Made by a program: the position numbers and the translations under genes
From: Lewinellaceae bacterium
Lineage (GTDB): Bacteria > Bacteroidota > Bacteroidia > Chitinophagales > Saprospiraceae
DNA length: 64,000 nucleotides
Assembly: GCA_020636025.1 (NCBI GenBank)
Contig: JACJYQ010000005.1
Coordinates: forward strand, 248,001-312,000
Direction: 5' to 3'
The notes under the pieces: generated by a model
Told to the model about the DNA's origin: nothing
Database searches by the model: none
What the model saw: only the letters and a program-made list of their open reading frames with translations
Shown here: positions 25,457-34,362 of the stretch, piece after piece
How positions within the stretch are numbered: position 1 is the stretch's first letter
Layout: every line of letters begins with the position of its first letter

Positions 25457-27223
25457 CAGGGTAACATCGCCTGAACGGTATTCTTCCTCACCACCAGGAT
25501 TTCGAATTTTGATCAGATATACATAGACATCTGAGGTGGCAGGCAACCCGTTTACAGTGCCGTCCCAGCCACTCGTGGGGTCATCGTAAATCAGACTACC
25601 CCAGCGATTCCAGACTTTAAATTCCAATACCTCCACCTCGGATTGATAAACAGCAGGTCTGAAAACGTCATTGAACTGATCACCATTGGGTGTAAAAGCA
25701 TTTGGAATTTCAAAGATGGCTTTGGACTCAACGGTAAACTCAACGGTGTCCATACATCCCAGGGCATCCTCTACAATCAGTGTATAGGTGCCTCCTTGCA
25801 ACATATCTACAATGGAATCATTGTCACTGGTACTCCAGGTATATTGAACAGGCAAAATGAAATTCTCCAATAAAGCTGCTGCCTGATAGCAGCTAGAATC
25901 AGGCGGACAACTTGGACTGACTTCCACCTCAGCCATGAGTGCACAGCAGGTGTCTACCTGAATATCCAATGTTTTCTTTACCAGGCAACCATCGTTCGTC
26001 CATACTCTCAGTGTTACGGTTTTCATACCGGTATTCACATATTGTACAGCATGCGGTCCCTGTAGCGTATCGCCAATGGGTGTTGCATTTGCTCCAAAAT
26101 CCCAGTTCCAGGATTCGATAAACCCATCGAATGGCACGATGGTATCACGGTAAACAATTGTTTCTCCCAGACAAATGGTGCTATCCGGATCGTCGCTGTA
26201 CAAGGTTACTTCCGGCCCTTCAAATTCCACAGTTCCACCCCAATCAATGGAAAACCCTGCGCCCGTTGAGGTAAAATTGTTTACAGCCAACGCATAGGTC
26301 TCGCCTGCCATTATATCCATGTACCTGAGGAAATTATCAGAGGTGGTGAGACAACCCGGGGGTTCGCTAATATCGGTAGAAGTGGCATTCAAACCGGTTG
26401 GGCCGGTACAGGGAAGGCCGGCACCAATATTTCCTGCAGCCATGCATCGCTCTAATACTTTCCCGCTACAGTCGCCAGGACCATTTGGCAGATAGTACAC
26501 GACAAAATCAAGATCATCTGCCGGGTTATCAGGTGTAAGGGTGAATTCAAGCGTACCATCATTTTCGGCGGTAAAAACAAACCAGGAGGTATTAGATTCT
26601 CCTGGGAAACCCTGTAAGCAGGTAGCATCAGACCATTCCGTAGGATCATCGCCAGGACCAGCCACAAATTGCACCTGCCTTTTATCTTTATCACAAACTA
26701 TCACACCTGTTGGACAATCTCCGGTTATTTCTGCGTCTATGCCAATTTCGTGAACACACAATTGAAAAAGCCCCTGAGAAAGGGCATCTACTCTGATATA
26801 ATATGTTTCACCAATTGTAAGATTGTTCACCTGAAGTTGCTCAAAAGTACTTCCAGGCAACCCGGCGATACAGCTTTCTTCAGAAAGTCCATTTGGACAA
26901 GTCCCTGAATACAAGCCAATGGCTGGACCGCTGAGGGTGGAAAAAATAGGACTTGACAATACGATTTCCAGGGATGTTGAGGGTGCAACAAAACTGAACC
27001 ATACATCATGGACTAAAAAATTCAGGCAAGCAGAATTCACGCCTACACTAGGAGTTGCGCTGATATTGGAACTGTTAATATCAGAACAATATGAGCTGGG
27101 GTTATCTATCTGAATGGCATTTATGCATTCGTCATTTATTGGTGCCTGAGCTCTTAAAAATCCCAGGGAGCCAACGAGTAAAAGCAACAACCAAGATGTT
27201 CTGATGGTGATCATTTTATTCAT
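25448..27223 (-). CDS. T9SS type B secreted protein with PKD domain
   Basis: A 591-residue extracellular protein. It has a signal peptide (MNKMITIRTSWLLLLLVGSLGFLRAQA) and then two similar N-terminal domains of about 130 residues starting NDECINAI and CPTGVIVC, each with a WFSF/SWFVFTA core as in carbohydrate-binding-like modules of the phylum. A PKD-type stretch (WNWDFGANATPIGDTLQGPH) lies at about 365-415. The last ~90 residues start FEIPNAFTPNGDQFNDVF and end YRSGDVTLLR, a type B sorting domain. It resembles the giant protein at 6901 in its C-terminus. Function is unknown. It is 55 bases downstream of folB on the same strand. Confidence 0.88.
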   Translation of the reverse strand: MNKMITIRTSWLLLLLVGSLGFLRAQAPINDECINAIQIDNPSSYCSDINSSNISATPSVGVNSACLNFLVHDVWFSFVAPSTSLEIVLSSPIFSTLSGPAIGLYSGTCPNGLSEESCIAGLPGSTFEQLQVNNLTIGETYYIRVDALSQGLFQLCVHEIGIDAEITGDCPTGVIVCDKDKRQVQFVAGPGDDPTEWSDATCLQGFPGESNTSWFVFTAENDGTLEFTLTPDNPADDLDFVVYYLPNGPGDCSGKVLERCMAAGNIGAGLPCTGPTGLNATSTDISEPPGCLTTSDNFLRYMDIMAGETYALAVNNFTSTGAGFSIDWGGTVEFEGPEVTLYSDDPDSTICLGETIVYRDTIVPFDGFIESWNWDFGANATPIGDTLQGPHAVQYVNTGMKTVTLRVWTNDGCLVKKTLDIQVDTCCALMAEVEVSPSCPPDSSCYQAAALLENFILPVQYTWSTSDNDSIVDMLQGGTYTLIVEDALGCMDTVEFTVESKAIFEIPNAFTPNGDQFNDVFRPAVYQSEVEVLEFKVWNRWGSLIYDDPTSGWDGTVNGLPATSDVYVYLIKIRNPGGEEEYRSGDVTLLR

Positions 27224-27237
27224 AAGAAGGGTTTTGT

Positions 27238-27276
27238 CAATTAGCTAATTCGGTAATTAGCTAATTAGCTAATTAA
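27238..27276. repeat. AATTAGCTAATT palindrome cluster
   Basis: Between folB and the T9SS type B gene lie overlapping copies of the 12-bp palindrome AATTAGCTAATT, separated by TCGGT. They can form alternative AT-rich hairpins. No T-run terminator is obvious. Confidence 0.7.
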
Positions 27277-27278
27277 TT

Positions 27279-27839
27279 TTATCCTGCGTACAGTTTTAAG
27301 CAGGTTCCGCACAAACAACTGGTTCCGAATTGCCGGGTTAGCGTTTCCAGTGTTGCCGGGTGAATATTAGTTAGTGCTTTGCACCAGCAGGTTTCGTCTT
27401 TGTAACAGAGAAATTTTTGTTTACACCTTGGACAATCGCTCACAAATTTCTGTTCATCTTCTACCCATGCTGAATCAGCTCGACCGCCAATTGCCTGGTG
27501 TTTTTCTCCGAGGTTCATATTTCCATATATAGGCGGGTTCATTTTTTTCACCCGCACTTTTATGCCTTTCATGCCAGGAAACTGGCGTTTCATTTTGGCG
27601 ATTATATCGGAAACGACAGCCTCAAGTAATTTCCTGGGTTTGGCCATGGCTACGAGGCAAATATGAAATACGGTTTCGTAATTTACTTCAGTAGCCGCGA
27701 GACTATCCGTCTTAGCTGCATTTTGTATTCCGGTATCCACATAAACATCCACAATGTATTCAGAACCAAGCACTTGCTCGGCTTCATATACGCCGTGAAA
27801 AGCGTGAAAGCGCATTCCCTCCAAAACTACCCAGGCCAT
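27279..27839 (-). CDS. folB: Dihydroneopterin aldolase fused to a Cys-rich CWC domain
   Basis: Residues 1-120 are FolB, which converts dihydroneopterin to 6-hydroxymethyl-dihydropterin in folate synthesis: VVLEGMRFHAFHGVYEAEQVLGSEYIVDV, the ATEVNYETVF strand and VRVKKMNPPI are family features. Residues about 130-186 form a separate Cys-rich module, CPRCKQKFLCYKDETCWCKAL...CLCGTCL, matching the CWC domain, a putative metal-binding unit usually found as a small separate protein. Total length is 186, against about 120 for plain FolB. Nothing suggests a frameshift. It follows ppgK by 58 bases on the same strand. Confidence 0.88.
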   Translation of the reverse strand: MAWVVLEGMRFHAFHGVYEAEQVLGSEYIVDVYVDTGIQNAAKTDSLAATEVNYETVFHICLVAMAKPRKLLEAVVSDIIAKMKRQFPGMKGIKVRVKKMNPPIYGNMNLGEKHQAIGGRADSAWVEDEQKFVSDCPRCKQKFLCYKDETCWCKALTNIHPATLETLTRQFGTSCLCGTCLKLYAG

Positions 27840-27897
27840 AACTAAACCATTTGTAAAATTTTAGAAACGTGTTTCAAAGCTACGAGGATAAATTATG

Positions 27898-28641
27898 CTA
27901 TCCGTGATTTTCAAAAGCAAAAGCTGCCGCCCCAATGATTCCGGCATTGTTCAACTGCTTTGCCGGGACCACTAATGCATTGGTTTTGAGTTGTCCTTTG
28001 AATTGATCAAAATATTTGCTTTCACCCCCGCCCAGTATGAACATATCCGGAGAAAAAAGCAATTCGAGGTGATTCAGGTACTTATTGAAACGGTTGGCCC
28101 ACTCTTTCCGGCTGATCTTTAATCGGGACCGGGCACCGGAAGAGCACCATTGTTCGGCATTCACGTTTTTTTTCCAGTTCAAATGGCCTAGCTCTGTATT
28201 TGGAATTAATACGCCTTTATAAAACAAGGCGCTTCCCAATCCAGTACCAATGGTGACTAGCAAAACCAGGCCATTGTTGTCACGGCCCATACCAAAACGC
28301 ATTTCAGCCACACCAGCGGCATCTGCATCGTTAGTCGCATAGACCGGGCAACCGCAGGCATCTCCAAATACTTTCTGTATGTCCTTCCCGATCCAATTAT
28401 GGTCAATATTGGCTGCAGAACAAGCCACACCATTCTTAACGATGGCGGGAAAGCCACACCCAACCGGGCCCTTATAATTAAAAAATTGAACGATTTCAGC
28501 AAAAGCTTCTGCCATTGCTTCCGGTGTAGCAGGTTGCGGGGTTGGAACTCTGTACCGCTCACCTGAGAGCTGACCTTTTTCAAGGCTTACCAAAGCTCCT
28601 TTTATGCCGGAGGCCCCCACATCAATGCCTAAAATATTCAT
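27898..28641 (-). CDS. ppgK: Polyphosphate glucokinase (ROK family)
   Basis: Phosphorylates glucose with polyphosphate (or ATP) to glucose 6-phosphate in the cytoplasm. The 247-residue length and the start MNILGIDVGASGIKGALV fit PpgK rather than other ROK kinases. Also seen are the phosphate motif LLVTIGTGLGSALFYKGVLIPNTELGH and catalytic Asp in ATNDADAAGVAE. The usual ROK zinc-binding Cys cluster is absent, as in PpgK. It lies 14 bases after pdxA. Two PPK2 kinases elsewhere in the window also handle polyphosphate. Confidence 0.9.
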   Translation of the reverse strand: MNILGIDVGASGIKGALVSLEKGQLSGERYRVPTPQPATPEAMAEAFAEIVQFFNYKGPVGCGFPAIVKNGVACSAANIDHNWIGKDIQKVFGDACGCPVYATNDADAAGVAEMRFGMGRDNNGLVLLVTIGTGLGSALFYKGVLIPNTELGHLNWKKNVNAEQWCSSGARSRLKISRKEWANRFNKYLNHLELLFSPDMFILGGGESKYFDQFKGQLKTNALVVPAKQLNNAGIIGAAAFAFENHG

Positions 28642-28655
28642 ATACCTACTTTTTC

Positions 28656-29753
28656 TTATTCCTCAGGAATGTTGGCGTCATCTGTTTCATCATCGCCTGT
28701 TTCGCTTAACAAGGCTTTTTGTTTCCGGCGTTCAAGGGAGTTTTCATGCATGGAGACGTATTCTCCCCGATTCCGAACTATGTCGGCTGCAAGATATAGC
28801 GCTTTGATAAAGGACATTTCATCTGCTTCACCCTTGCCTGCAATATCGAAAGCGGTTCCGTGATCGGGCGAAGTGCGCACTACGGGCAACCCAGCTGTGT
28901 AATTTACCCCGGCACCAAATGAAAGCGCTTTGAAGGGAACCAGTCCTTGGTCGTGATACATAGCCAATACCCCATCGAATTTACGATGTTGCCCGGAACC
29001 GAAGAACCCATCTGCCGGGAATGGTCCAAAGGCCAATATTCCGTGATTTTTGGCATCCTCAATGGCCGGTGCTATTATTTTGGCTTCCTCTTTTCCAATT
29101 GTACCGTCATCTCCGGCATGCGGGTTTAGCCCAAGGACTGCAATTGTAGGACGATCAATGTTGAAATCAACTTTCAACGACTCCGCCATAATCAGGATCT
29201 TGCGCAATACCCTTTCCTGAGTAATCGAATTGACTACCTCCTTTATGGGCAGGTGATTGGTGACAACCCCTACACGCAGATCATCGGAAACCAGCAACAT
29301 CAAGGTATCCTTGGCTTTGAATTCAACGGTCAGATATTCAGTATGGCCAATGTGTTCGAAACCGGCAAGCTTTAAGGCACTTTTATTAACAGGTGCTGTA
29401 ACAAGTGCATCGATGCTGCCTTTTTTCAGATCGTGAACAGCAGCATACAAGGCATCCATGGCGCATTTGCCGCCTACATCAGAGGCTTTACCAAGGGTGA
29501 TGTTTACATTGTCTGCCCAGCAGTTTATGATATTGATCTTGCCAGCCTGAGCTTCTGAAGCGTTATTAATAGAATTGAACTGTACGTTCTCTTCGGAAAT
29601 TATGTTTTTATGGTATGCCACAACCTTTGCGCTTCCATAAATTACAATCTTGAATTGTTGACCAGCCTTTTTGATCGCAAGCGCTTTCAGGATGACCTCA
29701 AGACCGATTCCATTTATGTCGCCGCACGAAATTCCTATAGTGATACTATCCAT
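28656..29753 (-). CDS. pdxA: 4-hydroxythreonine-4-phosphate dehydrogenase
   Basis: NAD-dependent oxidation and decarboxylation of 4-phosphohydroxythreonine in the DXP-dependent vitamin B6 pathway, in the cytoplasm. The 365-residue protein starts MDSITIGISCGDINGIGLEVI and has VTAPVNKSALKLAG, HTEYL, LNPHAGDDG and AMYHDQGLVPFKAL, with the metal-binding His of the last three. A charged tail (RKQKALLSETGDDETDDA) extends beyond the usual end. Its ATG directly abuts the pepA stop, which suggests one transcript. Confidence 0.95.
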   Translation of the reverse strand: MDSITIGISCGDINGIGLEVILKALAIKKAGQQFKIVIYGSAKVVAYHKNIISEENVQFNSINNASEAQAGKINIINCWADNVNITLGKASDVGGKCAMDALYAAVHDLKKGSIDALVTAPVNKSALKLAGFEHIGHTEYLTVEFKAKDTLMLLVSDDLRVGVVTNHLPIKEVVNSITQERVLRKILIMAESLKVDFNIDRPTIAVLGLNPHAGDDGTIGKEEAKIIAPAIEDAKNHGILAFGPFPADGFFGSGQHRKFDGVLAMYHDQGLVPFKALSFGAGVNYTAGLPVVRTSPDHGTAFDIAGKGEADEMSFIKALYLAADIVRNRGEYVSMHENSLERRKQKALLSETGDDETDDANIPEE

Positions 29754-31199
29754 TTATCGGGATTGATAATGTTTTTTAAAAAAGTCGAATAATAAGCGCA
29801 CACCGACACCGGTTCCTTCTTTGGTTCGGTATCCGTTGGCTACGCGAAGATAGGCAGGCCCAGCGATGTCGAGATGCAGCCAGGGGTATTTGACGAAATG
29901 TTCGAGAAATTTACCGGCGGTGATCATGCCTGCATTGCTGGAGCCAATGTTTTTCAAATCGGCAATATTGCTTTTCAGGTCGTCGCCAAATTCCTTCCAA
30001 AGCGGCAGTTCAACAAGGCGCTCGTATGTGTTAAAGCCACTGGACTCCAATTGTTTTTTAACATCATCATTCGCTGTACCCATGTAACAAATCACGTGGT
30101 TACCCAGCGCCCTGACAGCAGAACCGGTCAGCGTTGCCAAATCTATCACTAATTCCGGGTCGTATTTCTGAGCAAATAGCAGGGCATCAGCGAGGATCAA
30201 TCGTCCTTCTGCATCTGTATTCAACACTTCAACTGTAGTACCGGAAGACATGGTAATAACATCGCCAGGCGCCATGGCGGCCTCTCCAATTTTATTGTCG
30301 GTAACCGGAATGAGCCCTATAACATGCAAAGGAAGTTTTGATTTGGCAACAGCGCCCATAGTACCAACAACGCTTGCTCCACCTGCCATATCACATTTCA
30401 TGTAATCCATCCCCTCGCTGGGTTTCAGGCTCAAGCCGCCTGTATCGTACACAACCCCCTTTCCCACTAGAATGATTGGTTTCTTATTACTTGCGTTTTC
30501 TGGTTTCCACTCGAGAATACAAAATTGAGGCGGCGTGCTGCTGGCTTTGTTCACGGCAAGAAGCCCCCCCATTTTAAGTGATTCAATCTTATCCTTGCCC
30601 ATCACATCCACACTAAAACCAAATTGTTTTCCAGCGGCCTCCACGGCTTTTGCAAGCTGGACGGAGTCAAAATGCGACAGGGGTTCGTTTACAAAATCAC
30701 GTGTCAGAAACACTGATTCCAGCAAAATATTAGCTTCTTCAATTTCTTCAGGTGAAAAGCTGGTGTTTTCCAGGCGGATTTCTGTAAAAGCTTTTTCCTT
30801 TTTTGATGGCTCGGAGAAATATTTCAGGAACTGATAACTGCCAAGTGCCAGTCCTTCAGCGAAAGCCAGGGTGCGATCAATCGCACATAAATTCCTTAAT
30901 GTAACCGACTGGATCTTGTACTGCCGTAATTCGCGCAACAGAGCGCTTCCGGCGATTCGGGCATTTTCAAGTGCAATGGCCGGATTTGGCTCAGGTTTTA
31001 GCAAACGCACAAAAACAGCGCCCTCGCTTCGAGGAAAGAAAAAACTCTGAACATCCCGGTCAACAGCTTGTCGAAGGAATGTCATTTCAGATGGCGCAAG
31101 ATTAGCGTCCAGAGTGTCAAGCCTGTCTTTTTCGGCAAGTATGACTATTGTATCGTTGGTGCTGGCCGTTGAAACGGCGGCAAGTTGGACTCGTTTCAC
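29754..31199 (-). CDS. pepA: Leucyl aminopeptidase, M17 family
   Basis: A cytoplasmic metallo-aminopeptidase of 481 residues. The M17 catalytic domain (about 160-475) contains the metal ligands in VGKGVVYDTGGLSLKPSEGMDYMKCDMAGGA and in the signature NTDAEGRLILADAL, together with the general-base Lys and Arg. The N-terminal ~150 residues are the less conserved macro-like domain. A -7 box (31273-31281) precedes it. It heads a run of minus-strand genes, pepA, pdxA, ppgK and folB, with short gaps. Confidence 0.95.
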   Translation of the reverse strand: MKRVQLAAVSTASTNDTIVILAEKDRLDTLDANLAPSEMTFLRQAVDRDVQSFFFPRSEGAVFVRLLKPEPNPAIALENARIAGSALLRELRQYKIQSVTLRNLCAIDRTLAFAEGLALGSYQFLKYFSEPSKKEKAFTEIRLENTSFSPEEIEEANILLESVFLTRDFVNEPLSHFDSVQLAKAVEAAGKQFGFSVDVMGKDKIESLKMGGLLAVNKASSTPPQFCILEWKPENASNKKPIILVGKGVVYDTGGLSLKPSEGMDYMKCDMAGGASVVGTMGAVAKSKLPLHVIGLIPVTDNKIGEAAMAPGDVITMSSGTTVEVLNTDAEGRLILADALLFAQKYDPELVIDLATLTGSAVRALGNHVICYMGTANDDVKKQLESSGFNTYERLVELPLWKEFGDDLKSNIADLKNIGSSNAGMITAGKFLEHFVKYPWLHLDIAGPAYLRVANGYRTKEGTGVGVRLLFDFFKKHYQSR

Positions 31200-31272
31200 A
31201 GAGGAAAGGATGATTATTTCTGAAAAGTCACCGAAGCGGGGAGGATTTTGGGTTTAAACACCCCGATCTGGC

Positions 31273-31281
31273 ACAAAGGTA
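31273..31281 (-). promoter_or_regulatory. -7 box TACCTTTGT before pepA
   Basis: The minus-strand TACCTTTGT matches TAnnTTTG; transcription would begin near 31268, about 70 bases before the ATG. No TTG at the right -33 distance is seen. Confidence 0.45.
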
Positions 31282-31352
31282 GCCCTATTTTGACTTTTAC
31301 CTGATGATTTACAACAGGACTGTAAAAGCCTCTTCAATTCAGGGGCTTTGGC

Positions 31353-31361
31353 TACTTTTGC
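31353..31361 (+). promoter_or_regulatory. -7 box TACTTTTGC four bases before polA
   Basis: A full TAnnTTTGC match whose TTTG ends at 31360, with the polA ATG at 31365. Since transcription in Bacteroidota begins a few bases after this box, the polA message may start at or next to its start codon. Confidence 0.5.
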
Positions 31362-31364
31362 CTT

Positions 31365-34214
31365 ATGTCAAAAAAACTATTTCTTCTCGACGGACACGCG
31401 CTTATTTACCGTGCTCATTTTGCTTTTATTACCCGGCCACTTATGAATTCAAAAGGCTGGAATGTCTCGGCTATTCAGGGATTTATACGGACCCTTTGGG
31501 ACATGATGCAACGGGAAAAGCCAACTCACCTGGCAGTTGTTTTTGACCCCAAGGGAGGAACATTCCGCCATGACAAGTTTGAGGCGTATAAAGCAAATCG
31601 AGAGGCTCAACCCGAAGACATAACCTTTGGCATTCCGTGGGTGCATAAATTGGTAAATGCCATGAATATCCCCGTAATCACTGTACCCAATTACGAGGCA
31701 GATGATGTAATAGGTACCCTGGCCAAACAAGCCGAAAAAGAAGGCTTTGACACCTACATGGTAACGCCTGACAAAGATTTTGGACAATTGGTTTCAGAAC
31801 ACATTTTTCTGTATAAACCCGGCCGGGCTGGAAATGAAGTAGAAATCTGGGGAGAAAAAGAAGTGTGCGAACGCTGGAACATAAAAAGAGTAGATCAAGT
31901 GATTGACATGCTGGGATTGATGGGCGATGCCGTTGATAATATTCCCGGCCTCCCGGGCATCGGTGAAAAAACAGCCGCCAAGTTGTTGAATGAATTTGAC
32001 AACATCGAAAACCTGATTGCCAATGCCGATAAGCTAAAAGGCAAACAGCAGGAAATCGTACAAACACAACACGAAAAAGCCACGTTATCCAAATGGCTCG
32101 CTACCATCGATACCAATGCTCCCATAAGCTTCGACAATAAAGAATTCGAAATAGAAGCTTTTAATCGCGAAGAATTGATTTCCCTGTTTCAGGAGCTCGA
32201 GTTCAGAAGCCTGGCTGAGGCCATTCTGAAAAGCCCCTGGGCCGGAGCAGGGCAGGAAAACCAAGTGGTTGAGAAACCAGCGCAAGGCAGTAAAACTAGC
32301 AAGGCAACACAAGGCAATTTGTTCGGTGATGATGAAATGAACGCCCAGAGTACCGGTAGCGGTCTACCCCTAAATTCACCAACCCGAGGCAGCCACAATA
32401 TCCACAATACCGAACACACCTATCATTTAGCAGATACAAAGGAGAAAAGAGCCGAATTGATCAAACTGCTGAGCGCTTCGAAATCAATTGCATACGATTC
32501 TGAAACTACTGCCCTGGATGCTACGCAAGCCGATCTGGTTGGTTTTTCGTTTGCTGTCAAACCACATGAAGCCTGGTATGTACCCATTCCAGCAGAGCGG
32601 GAGAAGGCACAGTCCATTGTAGAGGAATTCAGACCGGTATTTGAAGATTCAGCTATTGAAAAAATTGGGCAGAATCTGAAGTACGATGCCATCGTGCTGA
32701 AAAACTACGATTGTGAATTGCGTGGCGCATACTGGGATACCATGCTTGCCCACTATTTGCTTGAGCCCGACTTGCGACACAACATGAATTACATGGCAGA
32801 AACCCTGCTTAATTATGCCTGTGTCAAGATTGAAGAACTCATAGGCCCGAAAGGGGCAAAACAGGGAAATATGCGCGATGTGCCTGTAGAACAAATTAAA
32901 GAATATGCCGCAGAGGATGCCGACATTACGCTTAGACTTCGCGATGTCCTAAAACCCAAACTGGAAGAAGGTGGGCCGGTACTGGTGAAACTGCTACAGG
33001 AGGTGGAATCGCCTCTTGTAAAAGTACTCACAGATATAGAACACGCCGGCGTTCGAATTGATCCTGATTTTCTACAGGACTATTCCAATGAGCTGGCAAC
33101 CAAAATTGTAGCGCTCGAAGATAAAATACTTTCACTGGCAGGATTCCAATTCAATATTGCCAGCCCCAAGCAAGTTGGAGAAGCCTTATTTGAGCAAATG
33201 AAACTTCCTTACAGCGGCAAAAAAATGAAGTCCGGTCAGTATTCTACTGATGAAGACATTTTGTCGAATCTGGCGCCCGACTACCCTATTTGTGCGGACA
33301 TACTCAGCCATCGTGGCTTGATGAAACTAAAATCCACCTATGTGGATGCCTTGCCTGCACTGATAAATCCGCGAACTGGCAGGGTTCACTCTTCCTTTAA
33401 TCAGGCTCTGGTAGCATCGGGGAGGCTGAGCAGTCAAAATCCAAATCTTCAGAATATACCCATCAGAACGCCGGAAGGCCGAAAAGTCCGTGAAGCCTTT
33501 GTACCGAGGGATGAAAACTATGTCCTGTTATCTGCCGACTATTCGCAGGTGGAACTTAGGTTAATTGCCCATATCAGCAATGATGAAGCCATGCTGGAAG
33601 CCTTTCAGAAAGGACTGGACATCCACACGGCCACAGCAGCGAGGGTTTATGGCGTGCCATTGGAAGAAGTGACCAGTGATCAGCGCCGAGCTGCCAAAAC
33701 GGTCAATTTTAGCATCATTTATGGGGCTGGCGCTACCAACCTCAGTCAGCAATTAGGCATTAAAAGACCTGAAGCCAAGGAGCTCATTGACAATTATTTC
33801 AGAGAATATTCAGGGTTGCGCACCTACATGACCAATATAGTGGAAACAGCCAGAAACCAGGGATACGTTGAAACCATGCTGGGAAGACGCCGCTATTTGC
33901 GAGACATCAATTCCAGAAATGGCATGATGCGCAGTATGAGCGAACGAGTTGCCATTAATACGCCTGTACAAGGGTCCGCTGCCGATTTGATAAAAGTAGC
34001 CATGATCAATATCCGACAGGCTATGCGCGACGGCGGGTTCAAATCACAGATGATCCTTCAGGTACATGATGAATTGGTTTTTGATGTCAGAAAGGATGAA
34101 CTGGAAAAACTGAAACCCATCATTTCAGAAAAAATGTCGACAGCATTGCCCAATTTGAAGGTGCCAATCCTGGTTGAAATGGGTGTTGGGGAAAACTGGC
34201 TGGAAGCGCATTAA
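31365..34214 (+). CDS. polA: DNA polymerase I
   Basis: Fills gaps and removes RNA primers in replication and repair. The 949-residue protein has all three parts. Residues 1 to about 290 are the 5'-nuclease with LLDGHALIYRAHFAF, ADDVIGTLA and the helix-hairpin-helix IPGLPGIGEKTAAKLL. About 350-540 is the 3'-5' exonuclease, with DxE retained in IAYDSETTALDA. About 560-949 is the polymerase, with motif A (SADYSQVELRLIAH), motif B (RRAAKTVNFSIIYGAGATNL) and motif C (QVHDELVFDV). A Gln/Ser-rich linker lies between the first two at about 295-345. Confidence 0.97.
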   Translation: MSKKLFLLDGHALIYRAHFAFITRPLMNSKGWNVSAIQGFIRTLWDMMQREKPTHLAVVFDPKGGTFRHDKFEAYKANREAQPEDITFGIPWVHKLVNAMNIPVITVPNYEADDVIGTLAKQAEKEGFDTYMVTPDKDFGQLVSEHIFLYKPGRAGNEVEIWGEKEVCERWNIKRVDQVIDMLGLMGDAVDNIPGLPGIGEKTAAKLLNEFDNIENLIANADKLKGKQQEIVQTQHEKATLSKWLATIDTNAPISFDNKEFEIEAFNREELISLFQELEFRSLAEAILKSPWAGAGQENQVVEKPAQGSKTSKATQGNLFGDDEMNAQSTGSGLPLNSPTRGSHNIHNTEHTYHLADTKEKRAELIKLLSASKSIAYDSETTALDATQADLVGFSFAVKPHEAWYVPIPAEREKAQSIVEEFRPVFEDSAIEKIGQNLKYDAIVLKNYDCELRGAYWDTMLAHYLLEPDLRHNMNYMAETLLNYACVKIEELIGPKGAKQGNMRDVPVEQIKEYAAEDADITLRLRDVLKPKLEEGGPVLVKLLQEVESPLVKVLTDIEHAGVRIDPDFLQDYSNELATKIVALEDKILSLAGFQFNIASPKQVGEALFEQMKLPYSGKKMKSGQYSTDEDILSNLAPDYPICADILSHRGLMKLKSTYVDALPALINPRTGRVHSSFNQALVASGRLSSQNPNLQNIPIRTPEGRKVREAFVPRDENYVLLSADYSQVELRLIAHISNDEAMLEAFQKGLDIHTATAARVYGVPLEEVTSDQRRAAKTVNFSIIYGAGATNLSQQLGIKRPEAKELIDNYFREYSGLRTYMTNIVETARNQGYVETMLGRRRYLRDINSRNGMMRSMSERVAINTPVQGSAADLIKVAMINIRQAMRDGGFKSQMILQVHDELVFDVRKDELEKLKPIISEKMSTALPNLKVPILVEMGVGENWLEAH

Positions 34215-34332
34215 CCGTTCATTGAATCTAGGGTATATTTCAAGAACCTACCCTAATCAAAAGGCCCTATTCATAAAATTGTCCAAATCATGCACATGCC
34301 AGAGAATTAATGGTGGTGCATGGCTGACTTCC

Positions 34333-34341
34333 TATATTTGC
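34333..34341 (+). promoter_or_regulatory. -7 box TATATTTGC before the CHRD protein
   Basis: A full TAnnTTTGC match, 21 bases before ATG 34363; it supports that start over upstream in-frame codons. Confidence 0.5.
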
Positions 34342-34362
34342 TTGCACAAAAACGATTTTTCT

